The notes under the pieces were generated by a model. It saw only the letters and a list, made by a program, of their open reading frames with translations, had not been told where the DNA came from and searched no databases. Positions 21,747-32,545 of a stretch of DNA of 64,000 nt are shown here, piece by piece (positions within the stretch are counted from its first letter, which is position 1; every line of letters starts with the position of its first letter). A program made the position numbers and the translations under genes. This stretch comes from Epiperipatus broadwayi. Lineage: Eukaryota; Onychophora; Udeonychophora; Euonychophora; Peripatidae. The stretch lies in assembly GCA_028023455.1 (NCBI GenBank), contig JAQFVV010000354.1, positions 684,001-748,000 of the forward strand, in the 5' to 3' direction.

Positions 21747-23380
21747 TTATAAAAGACGATTTTGTTTTGTTTTTATTTTCGCATTACAAAAAAGCACAGC
21801 AAAATTGTTATAATCAACAGCCCAGGAATTGTCATATTTTATAGTTTTAGCTTGAAAATGGCACCATCCAATGGCATCTTTATCTATAAGACAAGCACCC
21901 TTTTCTTTAAATATATTCTTAATTAATTTAGATTGTGTGTTATTTATAAACAGCATAGATATCCATTTTTTATTATCTAAAGTAACACTCTTCTTATTAT
22001 TAAATGAATTTACTGTATGCAAGATTTTGTTTTTATCATAATCAACCTTTAAAAGTTCATTAGCAAAGAGTTCCATATTTAAAATTTTATCACTCTTATA
22101 TTTACATAATTTATCATTGCGATGCAAAAACGATTTTAGACTTGCTATTTTATGCATCATTGAAACACGTGATTTAAAATGAATATATCCTCTTTCTCCA
22201 ATGGGTTTAAAAATTAATTTATAATTTAAATCAGTAGCATCTCTAAATATTTGTAAATCCAAAAATTTTATTTTTCCATTTTGTTCATTGTCAATAGTCC
22301 ATTTTAAATTATTTAAATTATTCAGATTATATAAAAGAACATCAATAATGTCTTTAGGACCACAAACAAAAACATCATCAACACATCTAGTATAAATTTT
22401 AATATCATCAAAATTATAAGAATTAAATATAATATCTTCATATTTCGACAATTGAAAATTACAAATTTGTGCTACCATAGGTAATCCCATTGGCCAGCCT
22501 TTACCCATTTTATAAAACCTATCATTATATGTTGCAATAATATTATTACTTATAAATTTTAGTGATTCAATAATAAAATTTATTAAACGTTTATTTACAG
22601 ACATATTAATTAGTTCAATTTCAATTAGATTTATGGATTCAAGATGATCAATTGATCCATATATATCCATTACATCCAATGAAGCTAACAGATCATTATC
22701 ATTTATTTTTATATTTTTAATTCTATCAACAAATTTATAAAAAGATGCAATTGTATATCTTCCAAAACTCAACCTATCTTGTACAATTTACCAAATGATT
22801 TAGCTGTTTTATACATAAATGATCCACCAAAATCAATCATCAATCTAAGAGGATTTCCTACTTTTTGAGGTTTAATATTAGCAAATATTCTTGGGCATAT
22901 AGATGTAGATGGATATATATTGTAGTATGTACAACCATTCATAAAATGACTTTTAGCCTTCTTTAAAATACCATTTATAAATTTCACACATTGTCCCTCC
23001 ATGTTATAGCTATCAATAATATCAAATCCCAATTTACTCATTTGTGTTTTAATTTTATCATTATATGCATCTTTTTTTTTGTAAAACACATTCGTAAACC
23101 CTTGTCTTCTTTCAAACATATATTTTGCTTAGTTCTAAGAAGATTTTAAATTCAGAAATAGCATAATTCCATGACCGATCAAATCTATTTTTATTTTATA
23201 TTTAGAAATCTCCTTAATAATATTACTACAATCCTGTAAATTCATATTATCATCAAAAACGTTCTGCACTGAAGCAATCAATTCCATATTATAATCTTTC
23301 CATACACTTCCTACATACTTCAAACCATATTGTAATACATATTTTTGTGTAAAACTAATTTTTTCATCTGTTAAATTCAT
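21747..23380 (-). pseudogene. Penelope-like reverse transcriptase, frameshifted
   Basis: Three consecutive minus-strand ORFs make up one PLE RT. The first (23380-23135) starts ATG, NLTDEKISFTQKYVLQYGLK, the conserved PLE N-terminal NL....S..........GLKF block. The second (23119-22769) carries the fingers with ICPRIFANIKP and PLRLMIDFGGS. The third (22772-21747) has SLDV (residues 31-34), GWPMGLP (92-98), the catalytic CVDD (130-133) and the IKFLDLQI block. Two frameshifts separate them; the last junction overlaps by four bases. The palm residues are intact. The ORF stops without a linked GIY-YIG domain, so the endonuclease was lost or never present. It is probably inactive. Confidence 0.88.
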
Positions 23381-24600
23381 GTAATTCTCATCACCATAAA
23401 AATTTGAATAATAACAATTATATAAAAAGTCAATTTTCTTATCAAATTTATATATATATATATATATACAAGTTGTAATAAATATTAACAGTTAATAACT
23501 GAATGAGAAATTAATTCTAAATTACATTTGATTTAACATTGTAAAAAAATATATTAAGGAAAGCAAAATTAGATACACAATTAAATGACAAACAAAATTT
23601 ACTAAGGCAATAAACGTCAAGAATGTACACTTGAAAATGTGATGGCAGGGACCACTACAGGTCTTAACCACAAGCTTATGCTTTGGAAAAAAAGAGGTGA
23701 ACCTTTCTTTATTTCAACTTACTTTCTATACAAATAGGTTAAGCTGAAGTGGTTAGATCTTGTTCTTATACAAGGTTTTTTATTTTAAATAAAGATTTAT
23801 CTTAACATAGCATCAGAATTCTGATTTTACACTATACTAAACTGACTGGCTGTCATTTAAGCATTTTTAAGGCACATCTGTCAAAGGTTTCAGCCTTTCA
23901 TGTTATTATTATACTAAAAAATAGAGATTTGAACCTCTGTCAATAATTGATCTGCAAGTCAGTTTAAATGTTTAAGGCTTCTTTTGATGTCTATTTCTTA
24001 CATTATTCTGCAGATAGAATGATGTTATGATTGTATTACGCATTCCTTATGAATAGGTTATTGACAATCGTGTGAAAAAAGACAGATAATGTGACTTTTA
24101 GATCCTCAATAATTCAAGGAAAGAGACATTTTTCAAATTAGTGTTTGCCGGTTTCATTGGTTAGGGCACTATTTGGATTTGTTTTTACCCAATTATAATA
24201 CGATTTTCAGCTAATGCATGGTTTCCATATTTTCTGGGATGCTGTTAAACAGAGTTTTGCTGGTTGAATTGTCTTTTATACCTTTTTTTATGAAAGCTAT
24301 TCTAAATTAACATAATAAATGGGAACTTTTATTTATTATTACAAATCAATTTAAACAAAAAATTACATTCTTTTCTTATAGCAAAAAAAAAAAAAATCTC
24401 ATTATCTATAAATAAAAATAAAAGAAATAAATAGCTTGTGTCTTTAAAAAAAAAACAATTCCAACCTGGGTACTTTTGCATATATTATTTCTTTTTTTTT
24501 TTTAATATATTTATGTTAGTATGGGGGTAAAAAGCTTGTATGGTCAGACTGACTTTATTTCAAAAAAGTGTCTGAGCAGCTACAATATATATATATATAT
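23381..24600. other. AT-rich DNA; short (AT)n; possible tRNA-like trace
   Basis: (AT)n lies at about 23447-23468 and 24582-24600. On the minus strand near 23930-23990 a B-box-like AGGTTCAAATCTC occurs in a loosely tRNA-like context, too weak for a separate call. Confidence 0.45.
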
Positions 24601-24750
24601 TCCACCTCTATTGCTAAAAGGAGATTGCCTTGACAACAGTTTAAAGGAATTCTCCCTCTGTTACTAAAAGGAGGTTGTTATGACAATAGTTTGAAGGAAT
24701 TCCACTTCTATTGCTAAAAGTAGGTTGCCTTGACAACAGTTTGAAATTAT
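24601..24750. repeat. 50-bp tandem repeat, three copies
   Basis: Units start at 24601, 24651 and 24701 (TCCACCTCTATTGCTAAAAG, then GAGGTTGCCTTGACAACAGT). A single unit with the same (AT)n neighbour lies at 37.66 kb, so the unit is dispersed as well as tandem. Confidence 0.9.
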
Positions 24751-25744
24751 TGATTGTTATCTATATTGGGATTGTCTAAGTGTTGATTGGTTTATATATA
24801 TCATTGTTTTAAATATGATTTTTCTTTTTTATAAGCAATATTTACAATAAATGTTAAATTATTTATATAAAAAATATTAAAAATGTAACCAAAAATGAAA
24901 TAAAATTACTTTTGTTAAAGTAAATTTAGTTGACAGCTTTTTCTAATCAATTGATTGCTTTCTTAAAATCAGTTATTATAATGACATAAATTTTTTCACT
25001 TTATTGTTGCAGTTATATATAATAAATTTTATTATATTTGTATTAAAAAGTAGAAAAAAATAGCACTTTTTTTCCAATAGAAGATTTAAATTTACAACTA
25101 TTTAGACTACAACCAGTATGAGGTACTGCTAAAACTGAAAGTCAGAGAGACTTAAAACTACATGAGCTAAATTTAAATCAATTTGATTTTTGAAGAATAA
25201 AGCACTTATTAATTTTAAAAAATAATATGAAATTAAGGCATCAAAGACTGATAGTAATATCACATATCAGTTGTAGCCATGCAAGTTAAAAATCAGATAA
25301 ATAAAAATTCCCTTATAGATAAAAAAATTCTACTGATTATTGCTTTGCTAAAATAGGCTAGTTGATGAAAATGTTGTATACAATATTTATTCATCTAAAT
25401 CTCTCTAATGTTTTTCCAATGTTAGCATTATTGTAGTTCAGGCAGTGCCTTCTGAAGATGAGAGAAAAAAATACCATTCATAACTTCTGAGTTATTATTT
25501 AACAATTCAATGTCATTAGCCAAACATGAGTAAAATTTACACTTTTCTGAGAACACTTAACACTTCTGCTAGATAACAGAATTATTACAGCATATAATTA
25601 CATAAATATCTAAGTTAATTTAATACACCAGGAGAAAATATAATGAGTGAAATTAAACTTGGAATAAATTGGTTTGAAATGCTTTTGTTTGAAACAAATC
25701 CTATTATGAAAAATGAAAATAAATCAGTGTTTTAAAAACGTTTT
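24751..25744. other. AT-rich DNA, nothing recognised
   Basis: No gene or known repeat is seen. Confidence 0.5.
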
Positions 25745-26070
25745 TAATAAATGCAGTCTACTACTTGTTGTGTATTAATATGAGATGTTGTCAGTTGTAT
25801 AAGACTTATACAAAGTCATCAGTATTCCCAGTAAAATAAAAAAGACTCATTTAGGAATTAACCCAATAAAAATACCAATAGCTCAAGTGTAGATAAAATT
25901 AAAGTAGACATTAATATAAACTCCTAGGTTTTTAATTAATGTATTTGATTACTTTTTATGTATTGATATGAGGTATTGTCATTTGTATAAAGCTGATGTA
26001 GGATTGTCAGAACTGTCAGTAAAATAAGAAATGACCATTTTAGATTTAACGTAATAAAAATAGTCAATCA
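25745..26070. repeat. Diverged direct duplication, about 190-bp unit
   Basis: Blocks in the first unit (TGTATTAATATGAGATGTTG, TCAGTTGTATAA, CAGTAAAATAAAAAA) recur in order about 190 bp later (TGTATTGATATGAGGTATTG, TCATTTGTATAA, CAGTAAAATAAGAAA). Confidence 0.65.
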
Positions 26071-26519
26071 AAGATAGAAGAAATGAAACTGAAAGTTGTT
26101 GCAAACTCCCAGCAAACCCATAAATTGATATACAGATGTCAATAAATTAAAAGTGCGGAATGTACCCAGTAATTTGACACAGATCACACTTAAGCATTCA
26201 AACATTTGATTGTTTATAGTGATTGTAGAATGGCTTATAGTTGTCTTAACTCATGTTAATATATAAAATTCATTATCTGTGTTGTAACACATCAATAAAA
26301 TGTGTGCTTAAATGTGATTCAAGTTAAAGTAAGATGGGTCCATTGTACTTCTTTATTTATTAAATGGTCTATATTAGGCTTATTAGGAATTTACAGTAAT
26401 TTATATATTAATAAACCTAATATGTGGAAAGTAAACAACTTGGGGGGGGGGACAAAAAGTTAACACAGATAATTATTGAAAAAAATTAAGAAGTTGAAAT
26501 AAAGTTGGAATGGATCTTA

Positions 26520-26725
26520 CTCTAGAAGAAATGGCTATAAGTAAAGTTCTATTGGTATGCACAGCCATTCTAAGAGAGTCAGAAACAGACCATATGTGAG
26601 ATTGAAGAAATAAAGTTTGCCTGTTTATAGTGTACGTGGGAATAGCTATATATTAGAGAAACTATGCTGAGCATAAAACGACCTTCATTTAGCTATGAGT
26701 TGTTTATGAATAAAAGTGATGATTT
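26520..26725 (+). pseudogene. RTE-like retrotransposon C-terminal remnant
   Basis: CATTCTAAGAGAGTCAGAAA and CAGACCATATGTGAG align with the IPRD..R.RPHVR coding stretch of the 17.2-kb copy, and it ends with AAAGTGATGATTTC like the RTE 3' tail. It is heavily decayed, with no open frame. Confidence 0.55.
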
Positions 26726-27734
26726 CTTTATTTATACATGTAAAATATATTAAGCAAAATTTAATTCTTATCCAGCAACACTTTAGTTGCATTTTAATAT
26801 AGAAAAAAATTGTCATAAACTATGTAAATAATTACAATTTTTTGATTATATTAATATATGCATATATTAAGTACGATCAATCATTTTGTAAACAAAAACT
26901 ACAATAAAAATAAAAATTTCAATATTAAATTTAGTAAAGATATACGATATATACTTTTACAATATGGAAAAAAAAAATCCTGTGAAGTAATATCTTAAAA
27001 CCTTTTGTGCAGAAAAAAATAATAAAAAAAGTCTTTGTTAGGAATCCATTAATTCTAAGTAACTTTTAAAAGTTATTTGAATTTTAAAATGCTTTTCACT
27101 TTTACATATAAATTTTAAAAGTAACTATCATATTAAGAGTATGTATAAAGAAGCAATAGACAATAACTACATTAAATTATTTTCTTAAGGTATTTATTTT
27201 TAGTTTTGCATTTTCTCTATCGTTTTACGTTTTGACTTTCAAAAGTGTTTTTTTTTTTTTTTTTACCAAAAACAATTATATATAAATATGGAAAGATGTC
27301 ACCTCCAAACCATGGTGTTTAATATATATTTTTTATTTTGATTACCACATTATATAAAAAATGGACAAATCCTTTTGCAGTTTACAGACACTTCAAGAAT
27401 AATTTCCTTATCAGTTAACTTATTCCTAAACTGCATGTTTACTACAGAGCGCTTTATTAAAATTTTCACATAAAACGGTAACCATAGTAAAAAATGTATT
27501 TTACACGATGATTAGAGTTGACATCTTTTCAAATTAATTTACATCTAATTCAAAGTGCGATAATTTATTTATTGAATAAATAGAATGTAAAATATTTAAA
27601 TATTGTTATTTTTTAGTTATTTTAAATTTAAATTTTTAAGATAATTTTTGACTTGCTAATCATATACATAACTATGTTTGTTTATTTGTTTTGTTTCATT
27701 CATAATATTTTTAATTTTATTTTTTGTTGTATAG
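26726..27734. other. AT-rich DNA, nothing recognised
   Basis: T-runs and A-runs only; no gene is seen. Confidence 0.5.
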
Positions 27735-27805
27735 CGATGTAATGGCTATAACACTTCCCTGCCAAATCCAATTTCTGAGATTTGAATCCATGTTGGGTAA
27801 AACTT
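27735..27805 (+). mobile_element. tRNA-derived SINE-like head
   Basis: An A-box-like TAGCGATGTAATGGCTA and a B-box-like GAGATTTGAATCC lie at tRNA spacing with CCCTGCCA between them. The arrangement and wording (CCTGCCA, then AGATT(T/C)(G/A)AAT) are shared with 34.69 kb, suggesting one SINE family. Confidence 0.45.
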
Positions 27806-27942
27806 AGAATTTTTGGATATTTCAAGAACGCTTAGCGTTTTTATTTTAGATAACCAATTTAATGCTAACCCATATGTTAGCTGTTTATGAATGATAGATG
27901 TACATCGAGCAATTACTTATTAGAATATGAAACAAATAATAT

Positions 27943-28174
27943 AATATACCATATACTCCTTAATTTACACTTCACAATGCACTTTTAACATATGATTTAT
28001 TTTATCTCCTCTTTCTTATAGTTTCAACTGTCCAGCAGTCATCATCAGAGCTACAACATTTAAACATATGTAATTAAAACATATCCATACATATATATCA
28101 ATATATATATATATATATATGTTAAAAGTGCATTATGAAGTGTAAATTACAGAGTATATGGTATATTGTATATA
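27943..28174. mobile_element. Terminal-inverted-repeat element with hammerhead-like centre
   Basis: Inverted repeats of about 46 bp: ATACCATATACTCCTTAATT and ACACTTCACAATGCACTTTT on the left, with the reverse complement on the right ending at about 28174. The inner part of about 135 bp has (AT)n and the motif listed at 28019-28050. No ORF is present. It is a non-autonomous element. Confidence 0.7.
28019..28050 (-). ncRNA. Hammerhead-like core inside the 27.9-kb element
   Basis: Minus strand: CTGATGA (28048-28042), then a stem ACTG / CAGT with a 5-base loop, and GAAAC (28025-28021). The junction has extra T and G bases, and no clear helix III or cleavage triplet follows. Confidence 0.3.
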
Positions 28175-28544
28175 ATTCAGCAATGCAAATAAGGAGAAGT
28201 GGAAGAAAATGTTAATATGAAACAAGAGAAGAAAATCATAAAGTCTTTTCCTCAATGTATAACTAACCTAATGACTATTTTATTATTTTTCAATCGAAGA
28301 ATAATAGTGTATTAGACATATGGTGATTATTTCAAAAAATGTTTATCGATCAATTTATCTATCTAATCAACTGTCTATTCAATTTCAATAGCATATGAAC
28401 ATATTATCTTCCTCTGCCTTTGTTTTTTAGATTGTATCAATTTACGTCTCATCTCAACTCCACTATATAACTACAAACAACTGAAATAAAAAAGACAAAA
28501 CACTCACATTATCTCTTAATCTCATAAACAGTCTTCATTCTCAG

Positions 28545-28619
28545 ATGATCCAGAAACATCAAACACTCCAATTTCCACACCCACAGATACATACTTTTTT
28601 CCACTCTCATGCAGGAAAG
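28545..28619 (+). CDS. Candidate internal exon, 75 bp, unidentified gene
   Basis: An acceptor (CAGTCTTCATTCTCAG) and a donor (GGAAAG|GTATTG) enclose exactly 75 bp. Two frames are open throughout: one reads DPETSNTPISTPTDTYFFPL..., the other MIQKHQTLQFPHPQIHTFFH... in phase 0. The sequence is of higher complexity than its surroundings. Neither peptide is recognised, and with one isolated exon the call is weak. Confidence 0.3.
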
Positions 28620-29900
28620 GTATTGGTTTATTTTATAAATATATATAAGATGAATGGCACTTGGATTTTCTTCAATTTTTATATTAATACTGAATTCAAC
28701 TGGTTATTCATTAAAATATCCAAGTATTAACAAAGTCTGCTTCTTTAGATATTTCTCTTCTTAAACATTAGTAATCTTTCATATAAACACTAAAGTGTAT
28801 TATGGTGTTACTGTGATTCAGATTTAACTCTTTAAGGTGAAAATTCCTCCTTTCTATTTTGAATGGGATCTAGTGAATCTTTTGTTAATATTTCTCCATA
28901 TTAGAACATTTTATTTTTACAATAAAACCTAATTTTACATGATGTATTGATAATTTTAACAATATTTATTACAAAGATAAGCCTTTAAGTGGTAGACATT
29001 TTAAAATGTAATATTTAACCTTTCAAAAATATGAAAATAAATTTTTAAATGTTTTTTTTTCTAAAAAAATGAAGCTTGGTGCCATTGGTTAATTTTACCT
29101 CTTCAAAAAGTTACTGGAATAAAATATTAGATAGTCGATGGTCAAAGGATATATTCAAAACATTAGCTAAATAAAATATTAGTTATTTTACTTCTATGTT
29201 ATAAAAATGAGGATAAATTTAGCATTAGTTATTATCAAAAAAAGAAATAAGTATTGAAACTAAAAGTATTATTTATTGTTATTAAAATTTAAAAAAAATA
29301 CTTTACTATTTGACAAAGACTATACTACATTTGGATAGCAGAAAGTGTTTCCACTATGCCACAAAAAACTATTAACAAATTGTCTTTTTAATGTTCTTGT
29401 GGTGATATCATGTTTGGATTTTAAATACATTTTTTACAGAAATATTGCCTTTAATTTTTAAATAAATTATTTATAATTACATTTTTTATAATATTTAGCC
29501 TTGGCTAAAACACTCAGTCAAGTATAATTTCCCCTTCCTATTGATATCTAGATCATCTCTCTAATGGTATTATTATTCTAATAAACTGTTGTCAATCACC
29601 CAAAAGACTATTGTCATAACCTAAAAGGTCTTGTTTTTTTTCAACTAATTAATTTAAACTGAAGCTGTATAAACAAGCAATGTAATGCTTAAGACAGTGG
29701 AAAGAAGATATAGAGGTCACAGCATCATTGTAACATCCAAACCCTCAAAATCTACTCAAGATTGTTATTGTTCTAACTCAAGAATTTAAATCATTTCCTT
29801 AAACCTATTTTAACACTATTTTTGCCAATTTTAAGCTTATGTGATGGTAAAATACAGAAATTAAATAATATTAATTTTTTAATTACAATTCAAAGAAACT
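28620..29900. other. AT-rich DNA, nothing recognised
   Basis: No gene or repeat family is recognised with confidence. Confidence 0.5.
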
Positions 29901-30030
29901 GACCAATAGCAAGATCCTGCTATAATGTTATTAATTGATCATTTCTAATTCTTTCAGAAAAATGGTGCATATAAGAGCTTTAGAGCAAATACATTCTCTT
30001 GTTAGATTTCAAAAAGGAATCATGTAATTT
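29901..30030 (+). repeat. Duplicated segment that supplies the empty site for FB1 copy E
   Basis: CAATAGCAAGATCCTGC, ATTTCTAATTCTT, AGAAAAATGG and TTGTTAGATTTCAAAAA recur at 30405-31010, where the second copy is split by FB1 copy E. The segment may be 3' sequence of the LINE whose remnant lies between the two copies. Confidence 0.7.
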
Positions 30031-30039
30031 TCCTAAATG

Positions 30040-30400
30040 AAGAAATGTGGGTGATTTAGTCTGCAAGTTATGTATTAAGTGTCTGCTAATTAATTGTAAA
30101 TGTTTATAAGCAGAGAGAATACAAATAATGAAGTGGTGGGATAATAAATATAAACACAGTGGTTATACAAAGGTGAGTTCTTGGACATTATTCTGGGTTT
30201 GGAAAAAGATAAGAGAAATCTAGATTATAAATGTCATAGAGTGGACAAAGATGATGTTGTAGAAGTGAAATAGAGAAGCATAGAGAAGAATATAAGAAAA
30301 ATTAGGATGAGAAGGAAAAGGGAAGCAAAGGTGGCTAGCAGATTTCTCAGGGCATAGTGGCTGAGAGATTTTTGATATTGATAAAGAAATAGCCATAACA
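30040..30400 (+). pseudogene. LINE C-terminal remnant (same family as 54.8-55.5 kb)
   Basis: GGTGATTTAGTCTGCAAGTT and the following TATG encode DLVCKL, the zinc-knuckle start of the copy at 54.9 kb. The alignment continues through KCL.AERIQIMK, a WKKIR block and a Trp-rich C-terminal part. Several shifts and stops make it non-functional. Confidence 0.7.
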
Positions 30401-30458
30401 AATCACATCCATAGCAAGATTCTGCAAAAATGTAATTAACTGGTAATTTCTAGTTCTT

Positions 30459-30911
30459 AAAACAGGCAAAACTCTCCATACAGTAATGGCATTCAGTGCA
30501 AGTCAGAGTAATCAATGGATTCTAGAAGACTTGTGCATAAAATCCCTATCTACTGCCTACTCATTCAATATCCTCAAACTAGTTTCTGGCTCATGGCCTT
30601 CATCAGTGAGGAGCCTTGGATCTGAGAGCACTGCATCTAAATCTTAGGATCTATTACAACCCTCCAGCAGCCACATTTTATCTCTACATAACTACTAAAC
30701 CATGAGAATAAAATTGAAAACACAATAATATTTTCAATCTAAGCTTATTAGCTTATATAGTCATATAGTCTGAACTCAGTTTAGTACCCATACATTTTAA
30801 TGTCTTTGGTTCTTTAATAACCATAGCCACCACTATACTATTAGTTTTGCCTGTTTTAATAACAGTTATGAGCAAGCATAAGAAATGGCAATCATGTGAT
30901 GTTTAGTGGTT
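30459..30911. mobile_element. FB1 foldback element, copy E with 15-bp target duplication
   Basis: The 453-bp insertion begins AAAACAGGCAAAACTCTCC and ends with GTTTTGCCTGTTTTAATAAC, GTTATGAGCAAGCATAAG and ATGTTTAGTGGT. It has one full arm, the family centre (AACTCAGTTTAGTACCCATA and TCTTTGGTTCTTTAATAACC) and only a short right terminal inverted repeat. TAATTTCTAGTTCTT flanks it at 30444-30458 and 30912-30926. The paralogous segment at 29901-30030 shows the uninterrupted site, so the boundaries are well supported. Confidence 0.9.
30575..30612 (-). ncRNA. Hammerhead-like core in FB1 copy E
   Basis: Minus strand: CTGATGA (30606-30600), GGC/GCC hairpin, GAAAC (30586-30582), TA, GTT. The cleavage triplet position reads GTT instead of GTC. 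Confidence 0.3.
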
Positions 30912-31010
30912 TAATTTCTAGTTCTTTAAGAAAAAGGGCACTTACGAGAGCTTTTGACCAAATGCATTTTTTTGTTAGATTTCAAAAAATGAATCTTGTA
31001 ATTTAAATAG

Positions 31011-32455
31011 TTTGTTTACATATTTATGGTTATTTTTCACAAAATATTTATGTAATATTTATTTTTAAAAGGCAAGTCAAAGAAATCAATAACATATAGA
31101 TGCAACTTGTAATTGTCTGATGAGAATTACTTCTGTCACTTTTTAAAAATTATAAATAGAATTTTTAATTTTAAATAAAATATTATTAGCTTTCAGTAAT
31201 TTGAACCTTAATTTATTCAGATATTATAAACTAAATTAAAATGATTCTAAGTTTTTTAAATTTATTTTTTTTATTGGTATCATAACCACAAATAAGAAAA
31301 AGTTATTAATTTTATTTTCATTTATTAAATATTTCACTTTAGTATTCTGATTCTATATTTGAAAAGTTGTATTAATATTTTTAAAAATAATTTTTGCTTG
31401 TAAACACATATTTTTGATAATAAAACTTTCTGGAAATATAAAAATAAAGATAAATTTGAGCAAATGAATGTTGAGGGTATTGCTTAAAACAGCATTAGGG
31501 ATTGCCAAAAAGAAGCAAACAACCCATTAAGTAAAATGAAGGTCCTCAGAAATGACAGTATTTGACATTTGCCTTTCTTCCCACTTTTATGAGTATTTGT
31601 AATGATATTTCATTAGTTCTTTTAAAACAACATAATGCTAAAATAACAAACATTGAATCATTAATTCAAAATAATCTGAAGTTATCAATAAATGATATAA
31701 TCAAAACAATTTAATTTAGCCTATATGTGTTTGATAGCTTTTGTTCTCCATATACGAGTTTGAGACCAATTCCTGTGATTACTTTGAGTTTTTGAGTAGC
31801 AAAAAAGTTTATTTATTTCATAATTTATTAAAGATTTCTGATTATTTTTACACAATAATTATATAATTATTAAAATGACATAATTTGCATGAGATTCCAT
31901 TTTTTTACATCTAGGTTTTATTTTTAAAGGTAGAAGTTAATAAATTCTAATCAAATGTTAATAAAAAAAACATGGCTGACACAATGATCAACTTTGTAAA
32001 ACTGATTGCTAATGTCTTTATCGACACTATAATGGGATCTTTTGAGACATTTAAAAAAAAATATTAATGCACTTTTATATTTTGTAACATAATTTTTATA
32101 CAAGTTCATATTTATTCATTCCTGCTTTAAAAATAAATTTCAGTCAATAAAGATTTTGTTAATTTTCTAGGGTCTGTCACATGACTGATTTCTTTCACAT
32201 GGTTAAAAAAGAAAAAATCCATTGTTCTTATTATGGATTTGCATTATAGCTATTTTTTCAATGTTTGAAGATTTCAAATATAAATTTTAGAATGTTTATC
32301 CTTTGTAAACTTATATTTTTAACTAAATCAAGACTAATTTATTGAAGTCTTATAATAGAATAACAATTTAATATTAAAATCAAATGTTCCCCAGAGAGAA
32401 GAGTGCAAATGTTAGCCTATAGAAGAGTTAAACTTACAAAAAGTAAAAGTAAATA
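31011..32455. other. AT-rich DNA, nothing recognised
   Basis: No gene is seen. GC is very low and long T/A runs are common. Confidence 0.5.
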
Positions 32456-32545
32456 ACTAACCCAAAGATTGGCAAACTATGACTCATGGGCCGATTGTAG
32501 CTCTTTGATTCCAACCCATGACCCTTTTTATTATAATAAACAAAA
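32456..32545 (+). mobile_element. Possible hAT element end, solo
   Basis: CCAAAGATTGGCAAACTATG, then ACTCATGGGCC, resembles the terminal CAGNGRTTGGCAAACT...GGGCC found at one end of many animal hAT elements. No matching opposite end or 8-bp duplication was found. Confidence 0.35.

Noticed and set aside
20169-23380. One continuous PLE with RT and endonuclease
   Set aside because: 1.2 kb of unrelated DNA with a SINE-like head and telomere-like repeats separates them, and the RT C-terminus does not lead into the usual linker.
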